From Bacteroidota bacterium (GTDB lineage: Bacteria > Bacteroidota > Rhodothermia > Balneolales > HLUCCA01): a stretch of 13,596 bases of DNA. Of the stretch, positions 6,312 through 13,596 are shown piece after piece (positions within the stretch are counted from its first letter, which is position 1; every line of letters starts with the position of its first letter). Under the pieces are notes generated by a model that worked only from the letters and a program-made list of their open reading frames with translations, did not search any database and was not told the DNA's origin. The translations under genes and the position numbers were made by a program. The stretch lies in NCBI GenBank assembly GCA_003448835.1, contig DLXM01000060.1, forward strand, positions 1-13,596, given 5' to 3'.

Positions 6312-7343
6312 ATGATGTTCCAACCTGATCAAATTTGTACACCTGAGATTGATTTCCACAACATTTTACATCAAATTATGATGTATCAAGTTGAACAAAA
6401 TCAAATTTATAAGAGATATTTAGATGGATTGTATAGTCGAGATCTTATTTTATTTGGACATCCAGATTTAAACTTTATTTCATCAGAAAATATTGATCCT
6501 GATAAAATCCCTTTGCTTCCTGTTGAGGCTTTTCGTGATGCTAAAGTTTATGCTGAAGGGGACAAAAACCATGAGTTAGAATTTCGAAGTAGTGGTACGA
6601 CTACTTCAATTCGTTCCAGACATTATGTGGCCTTTAAAAGTCAATATGAAGCAGCTATTTTTAATGGATTCAATTATTTTTATAACCTCAATGATTTTGT
6701 AATACTGGCTTATACTCCTGGCTATATTGCAAATCCAAACTCCTCCTTGATCTGGATGTTAAATGCTTTAATTGGGCAAGATCAAACTGGAATGAGTCGG
6801 TTTTTAGAGGTTGGAATGCAGATTGATGAGGATGTCATTCAGACCATATTAAATTCAGGCAAAAATTTGATGCTTTTTGGAGCAGCCTTTGGATTGATTG
6901 AAATGGCAGAAAATTTCCCAATAAAACTACCTTCAGATTCGATTATTATGGAGACTGGAGGGATGAAAACGCACAGAAAAGAAATGACCAGAGACCAGAT
7001 GCATAAAACCTTAGCTAATGGTTTTGGACTTCAATCTGATCGCATTCACTCTGAATATGGTATGACCGAATTATTGAGCCAGGCTTACTCGTTGGGAGAT
7101 TATTGGTTCAAAACACCACCCTGGATGCAAATATCCATCCGAAATAGATTTAATCCAATGGAGTCAATGGAAGCTGGACAAGAAGGATTAATTGGTGTTA
7201 TTGATTTGGCAAACTGGGCGTCATGTCCGTTTATCTTAACAGGTGATTTAGGTGTAAAACGAACCGATGGAGCATTTCAAGTGCTTGGCCGTGTGAATAA
7301 ACATCATCTTCGTGGATGCAATTTTCTACTGGAGGTCGATTGA
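6312..7343 (+). CDS. LuxE-like acyl-protein synthetase
   Basis: The 343-residue protein resembles the LuxE family (PF04443), adenylate-forming enzymes that activate fatty acids and hand the acyl group to a cysteine and a partner reductase. Visible blocks are IPLLPVEAFRDAKV (66-79), SSGTT (93-97, the phosphate-binding loop), METGGMKTHRKEM (213-225), SEYGMTE (247-253, the adenylate-binding motif), IGVIDLAN (294-301), TGDLG (310-314) and LGR (325-327). Cys336, seven residues from the end in HLRGCNFLL, sits about where Vibrio LuxE carries its acylated C-terminal cysteine; that equivalence is inferred. The gene opens a four-gene operon and its TGA overlaps the probable TTG start of the LuxC-like gene. 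There is no luciferase in the window. The start is ATG at 6312, with a second ATG directly after it. Confidence 0.85.
   Translation: MMFQPDQICTPEIDFHNILHQIMMYQVEQNQIYKRYLDGLYSRDLILFGHPDLNFISSENIDPDKIPLLPVEAFRDAKVYAEGDKNHELEFRSSGTTTSIRSRHYVAFKSQYEAAIFNGFNYFYNLNDFVILAYTPGYIANPNSSLIWMLNALIGQDQTGMSRFLEVGMQIDEDVIQTILNSGKNLMLFGAAFGLIEMAENFPIKLPSDSIIMETGGMKTHRKEMTRDQMHKTLANGFGLQSDRIHSEYGMTELLSQAYSLGDYWFKTPPWMQISIRNRFNPMESMEAGQEGLIGVIDLANWASCPFILTGDLGVKRTDGAFQVLGRVNKHHLRGCNFLLEVD
7331..7336 (+). promoter_or_regulatory. Shine-Dalgarno deciding the LuxC-like start
   Basis: GGAGGT lies 3 nt upstream of an in-frame TTG at 7340-7342, inside the last codons of the LuxE-like gene. It is the clearest ribosome-binding sequence in the window, where most starts have none. 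It favours TTG 7340 over ATG 7316 as the initiation site. Confidence 0.55.
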
Positions 7344-8437
7344 TACATCCTATTCATGAATTGGCCGATATTTTACAGAAAATCGTGTCAGATTGGTTAT
7401 CAAAACCGAATGAATCCGGATTGGATGAAGCTATTGATAAAACAATTAGTGAGGGATTCTTTGAAAAATCAGATGTTGATCATGCATTAAACAATTTGAG
7501 TTTGTCTGTTCAGCGGAATGAAATCATTGAATGGGTTTTCCGAAATACAGATGTTCAAAAATCATACTCTGAAATCATCATCAAAAATAGAACCAGAAAA
7601 ATACTGTGTTTACATGCCGGTAATTTACCCTTAGTCGGTTTACAGGATATGTTGGCTGTATTGGTCAGTGGGGTCCAATATTGTGGTAAAGTTTCGCGCA
7701 AGGACCCGTATTTAATTCCCTCTTTACTCAGGTATATTCAAACCCAATCATCAGCATTTAATATTAAATTTAGCCTTGATATCAGAGATTTTCGAGATGA
7801 GCTTATCGAGGAATGGATGTTTGCCGGATCAGAAGATTCATTAGAATCGTTGAAGTCGACACTCGAAAAGAATTCAGTGATAAGTACTATTCATCGATCT
7901 TTAATCAGGATTGCGCATTTTTCTGTTGCTGTAATCGATCAATGGGATAGTAAAATTTGTGCTGATTTGATTGAGTCAATTTTTAGATATGGTGGAAAAG
8001 GGTGCAGATCTGTAGCTGTGGTATATTCATACTTTAAACTGAATGAGCTATCCAAGGAATTGATTGTAGAGAGTTCGAAATGGATTCAACAGAATGGATA
8101 TCCAATTAGAATTGCGCCTGCTGTACAACTAAGAAGTGCTTATAATGAAGCAATTGGAATAAATCAGGTTCAGGTAGGCAATGCGTTATTTCAAGAAGGA
8201 TTAGTAACAATTGATGATCCCGGAATAATTTATTGGCAACCATTAATCAATCCCAATGATGTTAACTCGCAATTTGGTCATCACCTACAACAAGTTTATT
8301 ATGTTCCAGTCAGGAATGAAATTGATTTTAAATTTGTAGATAATTTAAAGTTTGATACACTTCAAAATGCACAGAGTCCACCTATTTGGTGGCAACCTGA
8401 TGGGATTGATGTATTAAAATGGATTTTAAGTAAATAA
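7340..8437 (+). CDS. LuxC-like acyl-CoA/acyl-protein reductase
   Basis: LuxC-family enzymes (PF05893, aldehyde dehydrogenase fold) reduce an activated acyl group to fatty aldehyde with NADPH. Counting from the upstream ATG at 7316 (373 residues), the recognisable blocks are HAGNLPLVGLQDML (100-113), SGVQYCGKVSRKDPYL (118-133), and RYGGKGCRSVAVVY (224-237) with the probable nucleophile C230. The block usually like IRKNRxSVAVL reads IRIAHFSVAVIDQWD here, a divergence. The length (365 residues from TTG) is short relative to Vibrio LuxC. I chose TTG 7340 because GGAGGT precedes it and it forms a TTGA overlap with the LuxE-like stop, a sign of translational coupling. The ATG at 7316 would give a 28-nt overlap. 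One nucleotide separates its stop from the next gene. Confidence 0.85.
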   Translation: MIHPIHELADILQKIVSDWLSKPNESGLDEAIDKTISEGFFEKSDVDHALNNLSLSVQRNEIIEWVFRNTDVQKSYSEIIIKNRTRKILCLHAGNLPLVGLQDMLAVLVSGVQYCGKVSRKDPYLIPSLLRYIQTQSSAFNIKFSLDIRDFRDELIEEWMFAGSEDSLESLKSTLEKNSVISTIHRSLIRIAHFSVAVIDQWDSKICADLIESIFRYGGKGCRSVAVVYSYFKLNELSKELIVESSKWIQQNGYPIRIAPAVQLRSAYNEAIGINQVQVGNALFQEGLVTIDDPGIIYWQPLINPNDVNSQFGHHLQQVYYVPVRNEIDFKFVDNLKFDTLQNAQSPPIWWQPDGIDVLKWILSK

Positions 8438-8438
8438 T

Positions 8439-9926
8439 ATGTTTTCAGAATTTATAAAACTACACTTTTTGAGGTCGATTCGATCAGTTTCAATTTCACG
8501 AAACTTGCTGGGAAGTGTATTTGTCGGTCTATTTGCTTTTATAATTTTCGTCTACATTATTGGACTGGCTTTGTCTATGAAAGTAGTCATTGAAAAGGTT
8601 TTTGAGAGCGATGACCCAATTAATTATATCAATGCAAACTTATTCAATTTGTTTGTTCTCGAGTTTATGTACCGATTTTTTCTACAGAAAGTACCAACTT
8701 TTGACTTAGCCGGTTTCCTCCATCTACCAGTAAACAGATCCAGGATTGTACACTATCTATTGATACGTTCAATTTTTTCACCATTCAGTATCATATTCTT
8801 AATTCTGTTTACACCATTTGCTCTCTCAGAAGTAGCAAGTGTTCATGGAATTGTATCTTCATTAGCATGGCTGACATCCATTGTTGTATGTAGCTGGATT
8901 ATTCACTGGCTTGTACTTTTCTTTAAGACTCGGTATGGCGATAGTTTATTGAGTGTACTGGTAATTTTTTCGATTGGGATCCTCAATGTTGTAATGGGAT
9001 ATTATGATTGGATGAATCCTGGGATTATCCTTGAACCGGTTTTTGCAATGTCGTTGAAATCTAACTGGATACCATTGGTTTTGTTCACAATTTCTTTGTT
9101 TACTTACTACCAATTGTTTAAATATTATCTCAAAAATGCATATTTGGAGGAATTGACTCATACTTCGAGTAGCACATACGTTAATGGATCTATTGGATTT
9201 TTATCAAAGTTTGGATTGATTGGCGAAATGGCAAATCTGGAATGGAAATTAATCCTGCGCCATAAAAAAAGTAGAAGTTATCTGTTCATTTCAATGCTTT
9301 TTCTTTTCTATGGAGTGATATTCTACGGAAATCCTACATATGCTGAAGATCCGGCATCACCATATATGTATATTTTTGTTGCCACTTTTGTAACCGGAGT
9401 GTTTATGATTCAGTACGGCCAATTATTTTTGAGCTGGAATTCGGCGAGTTTTGATTTTTATATGTCACGCTCTAATGGTCTGGCATCCCTTATACGAGGT
9501 AAGTATTTACTTTTTGTATCGATTTCATTCGTTTCATTTTTGCTAACTGTACCATACGTGTATTATGGGTATGATATTCTGATTACACATGCAGCATTAT
9601 TTCTATTTAATATCGGAGTTACCATCCATCTTGTAATTAATCTTGCACTATGGAAGCCTAAACCCATGGATCTGGATAAGGGGTCTTTCTTTAATTACGA
9701 AGGAATCGGAATTGCCCAATATTTAATGATAATTCCAATGGTTGTAATCCCTTATAGTATTTATTTACCATTTAATTTTATGTTCAGTCACCAGGTCGGA
9801 CTAGCAGCTTTGGGAATAGTTGGGACATTTGGTATAATTTTTAATGAGAAATTGACTCAAATCGCAGTAAATAGATTAGTTCGAAACAGATACATCGTAT
9901 CGACTTCATTTAGACAAGAATTATGA
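8439..9926 (+). CDS. DUF5687-like polytopic membrane protein, likely ABC exporter permease
   Basis: The 495-residue protein has about 11-12 hydrophobic segments spread along its length. Examples are near residues 23-45, FSPFSIIFLILFTPFAL, WLTSIVVCSWIIHWLVLFF, and the C-terminal QYLMIIPMVVIPYSIYLPF and GLAALGIVGTFGIIF. The N-terminal FIKLHFLRSIRS start, the YRFFLQKVPTFDLAGFLHLPVNRSRIVHYLL block and the total length remind me of DUF5687, an uncharacterised Bacteroidota membrane family. The gene overlaps the following ABC ATPase by ATGA, which makes a permease role likely by context. It starts with ATG 1 nt after the LuxC-like stop. The substrate is unknown. Membrane topology is clear; the family name is from memory. 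Confidence 0.75.
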   Translation: MFSEFIKLHFLRSIRSVSISRNLLGSVFVGLFAFIIFVYIIGLALSMKVVIEKVFESDDPINYINANLFNLFVLEFMYRFFLQKVPTFDLAGFLHLPVNRSRIVHYLLIRSIFSPFSIIFLILFTPFALSEVASVHGIVSSLAWLTSIVVCSWIIHWLVLFFKTRYGDSLLSVLVIFSIGILNVVMGYYDWMNPGIILEPVFAMSLKSNWIPLVLFTISLFTYYQLFKYYLKNAYLEELTHTSSSTYVNGSIGFLSKFGLIGEMANLEWKLILRHKKSRSYLFISMLFLFYGVIFYGNPTYAEDPASPYMYIFVATFVTGVFMIQYGQLFLSWNSASFDFYMSRSNGLASLIRGKYLLFVSISFVSFLLTVPYVYYGYDILITHAALFLFNIGVTIHLVINLALWKPKPMDLDKGSFFNYEGIGIAQYLMIIPMVVIPYSIYLPFNFMFSHQVGLAALGIVGTFGIIFNEKLTQIAVNRLVRNRYIVSTSFRQEL

Positions 9927-10624
9927 TAAAGATTAAAAACTTAAAAAAAGTCTACAAACAGGTTACGGTTTTGGATATATCAGAACTTGAAATTTTGAGA
10001 AACGAGAGTTTTGGACTGGTTGGAAATAATGGAGCTGGAAAAACGACACTGTTCAGAATTTTACTAGATTTAGTTCGCGCCACTGAAGGAACTGTCTATA
10101 TTGAGGATTTCGATGTTAGTAAAGATGAAAATTGGAAAAAAAGAGTGGGTTCATATTTAGATGAACATATGCTTTTATCTTATTTGACTCCCACAGAATA
10201 TTTTGAAACGCTACGAAAAATCTATGAAATGTCGGAAACCGATCTGGATCAACATCTTGCTAAATTTTCCGGCTTCTTTAACGATGAAATTCTTGGGAAG
10301 AAAAAATATATTCGGGATTTATCAAAAGGGAATTTGAAAAAAGTCGGTATTGCGGCTGCTATGATGGGAAATCCGCAAATTATAATTCTTGATGAACCTT
10401 TTGAAAATTTAGACCCTAGTTCTCAAGTTCGATTAAAAAAATTGATTGATGCTGAAAAGAAAGCAAACAAAACTACATTTTTAATTTCCAGTCATGATCT
10501 AACCCACGTTACCGAAATCTGTGATCGTATTGTATTACTCGAAAAGGGGAAAATCCTGAAAGATATGAAGGATTCTAAAGAGAAAATGACTGCTGTACTG
10601 CACGATTATTTTGTGGGTAGTTAA
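9923..10624 (+). CDS. ABC transporter ATP-binding protein
   Basis: This 233-residue nucleotide-binding subunit has a Walker A GNNGAGKT (34-41, K40), a signature LSKGN (133-137), a Walker B IIILDE (153-158, D157 and catalytic E158), a D-loop ENLDPSS (161-167) and an H-loop histidine H191 (SSHD). The signature differs from LSGGQ, and the Q-loop position reads SYLDEHML with no glutamine. It most resembles ATPases of ABC-2-type exporters such as the CcmA family. It is translationally coupled (ATGA) to the DUF5687-like membrane protein, its likely partner. It is the last gene of the four-gene operon. Being a different ABC class, it is unlikely, though not excluded, to power the MacB-type permeases encoded at 2525-5000. 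Confidence 0.92.
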   Translation: MIKIKNLKKVYKQVTVLDISELEILRNESFGLVGNNGAGKTTLFRILLDLVRATEGTVYIEDFDVSKDENWKKRVGSYLDEHMLLSYLTPTEYFETLRKIYEMSETDLDQHLAKFSGFFNDEILGKKKYIRDLSKGNLKKVGIAAAMMGNPQIIILDEPFENLDPSSQVRLKKLIDAEKKANKTTFLISSHDLTHVTEICDRIVLLEKGKILKDMKDSKEKMTAVLHDYFVGS

Positions 10625-10768
10625 TAGGCATAGTTTACATTACGATTTTAGGTCATTATCGTATCGAATTGGTTAATTTCATAGGTGTTTACTCATTTCA
10701 GCTCAACGATTGAGTATTTTCTTGCTTATCTTTGTTGGCTAAATTAAAATGAATTCTTTATATAAGTT
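10625..10768 (+). promoter_or_regulatory. intergenic region with probable leuS promoter
   Basis: TATCTTTG at 10727-10734 matches the Bacteroidota housekeeping -7 consensus TAnnTTTG and lies 34 nt before the leuS ATG. The nearest TTG upstream (10710-10712) is only 14 nt away, shorter than the usual spacing, so the -33 element is uncertain. Upstream of it CTCAA (10702-10706) and TTGAG (10710-10714) can form a small stem followed by TATTTTCTT. This is at best a weak terminator for the ABC operon. Confidence 0.45.
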
Positions 10769-13432
10769 ATGAGTGAGTACAATCCGTCTGCTATTGAACC
10801 AAAATGGCAGAATTTCTGGGTAGAAAATAAAATATTTAAGACAGACGATACTGATCGAAGCAAACCAAAATTCTACATTTTGGATATGTTTCCGTATCCA
10901 TCAAGTTCCGGTTTGCATGTTGGTCATCCAGAAGGATACACAGCAACCGACATCGTTGCCCGTTACAAACGGCTGAATGGATTTAATGTCTTACATCCTA
11001 TAGGATGGGATGCTTTTGGCCTGCCTGCAGAACAATACGCTATTAAAACAGGAACACATCCACGGACAACCACTCAATACAACATATCTCAATTTCGCAG
11101 ACAACTTCAGGCGATAGGTTTTAGTTATGATTGGGATCGTGAAGTTGATACTACGGATCCTCAATATTTTAAATGGACACAGTGGATTTTCTTGCAATTA
11201 TATCATCAGGGTTTGGCATATGAAGCAGATAAACCCGTGAATTGGTGTCCTGCTTTGGGTACTGTTTTGGCCAACGAGGAAGTCATTGACGGGAAGAGTG
11301 AAGTAGGTGGTTTTCCGGTGATTCGTAAGCCAATGCGACAGTGGATGTTGAAAATAACTGCTTATGCTGAGCGACTTCTTGAAGATCTTGATGGATTGGA
11401 TTGGCCTGATTCTGTTAAAGAAATGCAGAAAAATTGGATTGGAAAATCCATGGGTGCTGAGATAAAATTTCAGGCGGTTGGAAGTGTTAAGTCTATTGAG
11501 GTTTTCACAACCAGACCTGATACTCTTTTTGGAGCGACATATATGGTACTCGCTCCTGAACATGATATGGTCGACGAGTTAGTTACCGATGAGTTTCGTA
11601 ATGCAGTAGAAACTTATAGACAGGATGCTTCTACAAAATCAGATCAGGACCGTACCGATGCCAGAAAAAAGAAAACGGGTGTCTTTACTGGTGGTTATGC
11701 GATTAATCCGGCAAATGGAGCAAAAATTCCGGTGTGGATTGCAGATTATGTGCTGATTAACTACGGTACAGGTGCAATTATGGCTGTACCAGGGCATGAT
11801 GAGCGAGACTGGGAATTTGCAGTAGCATTTAATTTGCCAATAGTAGAGGTCGTTTCAGGTGGGGATATACTTAAAGCTGCATATACTGATAATGAAAATG
11901 GCATTATTGTTAATTCAACGAGTGATTCAATTTCAATTGATGGATTAAAGGTTCCCGAGGCAAAAAAAGTAATCACACGATGGTTGGAAGAGCAGAACCT
12001 GGGCATTGGAACAGTAAATTATAAATTACGCGACTGGTTGTTTTCCAGACAACGCTATTGGGGCGAGCCAATTCCAGTTATTCGAACAAAAAATGGGGTT
12101 AAACCGATATCTGAATCTCTGTTACCTCTTGAATTACCTGATGTTGAGAAATTTGAGCCGAGCGGGACTGGTGAGTCACCTCTTGCAGTAATTGATGAAT
12201 GGGTTAATACGATTGATCAGGAGACCGGTGAGCCAGCAATGCGTGAAACGAACACTATGCCTCAATGGGCTGGATCGTGTTGGTATTATTTGCGTTACAT
12301 TTCGCCGAATTATGAATTAGGTCCAGTTGACCCTGAAAAAGAAAAATACTGGATGCCGGTCGATATGTATGTCGGGGGTGCTGAGCATGCTGTTTTGCAT
12401 TTGTTGTATGCTCGATTCTGGCATAAGGTATTATATGATATTGGTGTAGTTTCAACCAAAGAACCGTTTCAGCGCCTTGTGAATCAAGGAATGATTTTAG
12501 GTGAAATGGAATACACATTGTTTACTGATGAGTCCGGGGCCTATATCTCTCCTGATGCTGCAGAGGTGGCAGATGGTGAAATTGTGCGTGTAAAATTGTC
12601 AGATGATGAAATTGAGAAATCCGGTTTTGGTTTTAAACTTTCTGGTGCAGCTGCGAAAAAGTACGGATTCAGTGATTCAAATATGGAATATATAATTGAA
12701 GCCCGATCTTATAAGATGTCAAAATCACGTGGTAATGTGATTAATCCGGACGATGTAATTACAGAGTATGGCGCTGATTCTCTTCGACTCTATGAAATGT
12801 TTATGGGTCCTTTGGAGCAAGTCAAACCATGGAGTATGCGCGGAGTTGAGGGTGTTTCTAGATTTTTAAAGCGCACCTGGAGGGTATTTGTAGGAGAGAA
12901 CGACGTTCTTAACACCGAAATAGGAGACTACGAACCATCCAAAGCTCAATTAAAAGTGCTTCATGAAACCATTAAAAAAGTCACAGACGATATTGAAGGT
13001 GGACGATATAATACCGCGATATCTCAATTGATGATTTTCAATAATGAAGCTATTAAATGGGATCAACGGCCCAAATCCATTTTGAAAGAGTTTTTGATTT
13101 TACTCTCGCCGTTTGCACCACATATAGCTGAGGAACTGTGGGAAAGGTTACAGGGAAATACTGTTAGTAAGGATATTACTTCATCTGTTGCATATACTTC
13201 ATGGCCACAATTTGATGAAAAATATCTGGTTGCAGAATCCTTCACTTACGCAATTCAGGTGAACGGTAAAGTTAGAGGGACACTCCAATTAAGTGCATCT
13301 GATGCTGATGACAAATCATTGGTGCTGGAGCAGGCGAAAAAAGATCCAACTGTTGCTAAATATTTAGCTGAAGGAACTGTGGTGAAGGAAATCTTTGTGC
13401 CACGAAAAATTATAAATTTTGTAGTAAAATAA
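10769..13432 (+). CDS. leuS: leucyl-tRNA synthetase
   Basis: This class I aminoacyl-tRNA synthetase (887 residues) charges tRNA-Leu in the cytoplasm. It shows [11 protein letters not shown] with the HIGH motif (HVGH, 50-53), the CP1 editing domain with [10 protein letters not shown] (about 247-256) and [16 protein letters not shown] (about 330-346), the [17 protein letters not shown] block from about 421, the leucine-specific insertion before the catalytic loop, KMSKSRGN (649-656), and a C-terminal domain ending VRGTLQL...[16 protein letters not shown]. The bacterial zinc-domain position reads [16 protein letters not shown] and keeps only one cysteine, so it probably binds no zinc. The start is ATG at 10769 with no Shine-Dalgarno. 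The length and ends look complete. serS follows after 24 nt. Confidence 0.98.
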   Translation: MSEYNPSAIEPKWQNFWVENKIFKTDDTDRSKPKFYILDMFPYPSSSGLHVGHPEGYTATDIVARYKRLNGFNVLHPIGWDAFGLPAEQYAIKTGTHPRTTTQYNISQFRRQLQAIGFSYDWDREVDTTDPQYFKWTQWIFLQLYHQGLAYEADKPVNWCPALGTVLANEEVIDGKSEVGGFPVIRKPMRQWMLKITAYAERLLEDLDGLDWPDSVKEMQKNWIGKSMGAEIKFQAVGSVKSIEVFTTRPDTLFGATYMVLAPEHDMVDELVTDEFRNAVETYRQDASTKSDQDRTDARKKKTGVFTGGYAINPANGAKIPVWIADYVLINYGTGAIMAVPGHDERDWEFAVAFNLPIVEVVSGGDILKAAYTDNENGIIVNSTSDSISIDGLKVPEAKKVITRWLEEQNLGIGTVNYKLRDWLFSRQRYWGEPIPVIRTKNGVKPISESLLPLELPDVEKFEPSGTGESPLAVIDEWVNTIDQETGEPAMRETNTMPQWAGSCWYYLRYISPNYELGPVDPEKEKYWMPVDMYVGGAEHAVLHLLYARFWHKVLYDIGVVSTKEPFQRLVNQGMILGEMEYTLFTDESGAYISPDAAEVADGEIVRVKLSDDEIEKSGFGFKLSGAAAKKYGFSDSNMEYIIEARSYKMSKSRGNVINPDDVITEYGADSLRLYEMFMGPLEQVKPWSMRGVEGVSRFLKRTWRVFVGENDVLNTEIGDYEPSKAQLKVLHETIKKVTDDIEGGRYNTAISQLMIFNNEAIKWDQRPKSILKEFLILLSPFAPHIAEELWERLQGNTVSKDITSSVAYTSWPQFDEKYLVAESFTYAIQVNGKVRGTLQLSASDADDKSLVLEQAKKDPTVAKYLAEGTVVKEIFVPRKIINFVVK

Positions 13433-13456
13433 ATTTCATCAGAAATCTGATTAATC

Positions 13457-13596
13457 ATGCTAGATATTAATTTTATACGTTCAAATACGGACCTTGTCAA
13501 GCAGGGGATGACGAATAAGGGTGAACGTGACACAACGATTGTAGATAATGTACTGACCATTGATGAACAGTGGCGGGTGCTTTTATTTGAGTGCGA
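13457..13596 (+). CDS. serS: seryl-tRNA synthetase, N-terminal part (cut by window edge)
   Basis: From ATG 13457 the frame stays open to the right edge (46 codons). It begins MLDINFIRSNTDLVKQGMTN and continues with ...LTIDEQWRVLLFEC. This matches the start of the N-terminal coiled-coil tRNA-binding arm of bacterial SerRS (MLDIxxIRxNPxxV...DxxWRxLL). Only this arm is visible; the class II catalytic domain lies beyond the window. The gene begins 24 nt after leuS, with no promoter visible between them, so the two synthetase genes are probably co-transcribed. A small ATCAG/CTGAT stem-loop lies in the gap. Confidence 0.9.
   Translation, partial: MLDINFIRSNTDLVKQGMTNKGERDTTIVDNVLTIDEQWRVLLFEC

Noticed and set aside
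6312..8437. A complete bioluminescence (lux) system
   Set aside because: Only LuxE- and LuxC-like genes are present. No luxA, luxB or luxD gene is found, and such enzyme pairs occur in non-luminous bacteria.
8946..9161. Open frame of 71 codons on the minus strand
   Set aside because: It is embedded in the DUF5687-like gene and has no coding features of its own.
11198..11563. Open frame of 121 codons on the minus strand
   Set aside because: It is antisense within leuS, with no recognisable motif or plausible start context.
13433..13456. Terminator between leuS and serS
   Set aside because: The ATCAG/CTGAT stem is only 5 bp and is not followed by a T-run; continuous transcription is more likely.
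13255..13560. Open frame of 101 codons on the minus strand crossing the leuS/serS junction
   Set aside because: Both plus-strand genes are strongly supported by motifs, so this frame is an antisense coincidence.

Overview
The window is AT-rich bacterial DNA that looks like the Bacteroidota/Balneolota side of the FCB group. Three things point there. Start codons mostly lack Shine-Dalgarno sequences. There is a lipoprotein-type HiPIP with a DPC...CGGC cysteine pattern. A LuxE-like/LuxC-like pair sits beside a DUF5687-like membrane protein. A TAnnTTTG box (Bacteroidota -7 type) also lies upstream of leuS. The lineage is inferred from gene content; no marker gene was aligned. There are eleven complete protein genes, one gene (serS) cut off by the right edge and possibly the last codons of a gene entering from the left. 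No rRNA, tRNA, CRISPR array or insertion sequence was recognised.

Layout. 1-405: mostly non-coding, opening with a possible gene tail and a perfect 27-nt palindrome. 406-1440 (+): an ECF-like sigma factor, then a HiPIP electron carrier closed by a strong intrinsic terminator (1448-1473). 1472-6216 (-): one probable transcription unit, read right to left. Its order is a MacA-like membrane fusion protein, two paralogous MacB/FtsX-type permeases, a YigZ/IMPACT-family protein and a small membrane protein. It contains two strong hairpins, at 5049-5098 and 2451-2497, and has no ATPase gene of its own. 6312-10624 (+): a very compact four-gene operon, starting divergently from the previous unit. It holds a LuxE-like acyl-protein synthetase, a LuxC-like acyl-CoA reductase, a DUF5687-like polytopic membrane protein and an ABC ATPase, joined by a 4-nt overlap, a 1-nt gap and another 4-nt overlap. 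10769-13596 (+): leuS (leucyl-tRNA synthetase), then the start of serS (seryl-tRNA synthetase).

How the genes may work together. The minus-strand unit encodes the membrane and periplasmic parts of a tripartite efflux or lipoprotein-release type ABC exporter and must borrow an ATPase from elsewhere. The plus-strand operon pairs fatty-acid activation and reduction enzymes, of the kind that make aldehyde in bioluminescent bacteria, with an ABC transporter. No luciferase gene is present, so a link between fatty aldehyde or alcohol synthesis and membrane export is the most interesting hypothesis here. The sigma factor/HiPIP pair may be a small redox-related unit. leuS and serS are housekeeping genes.
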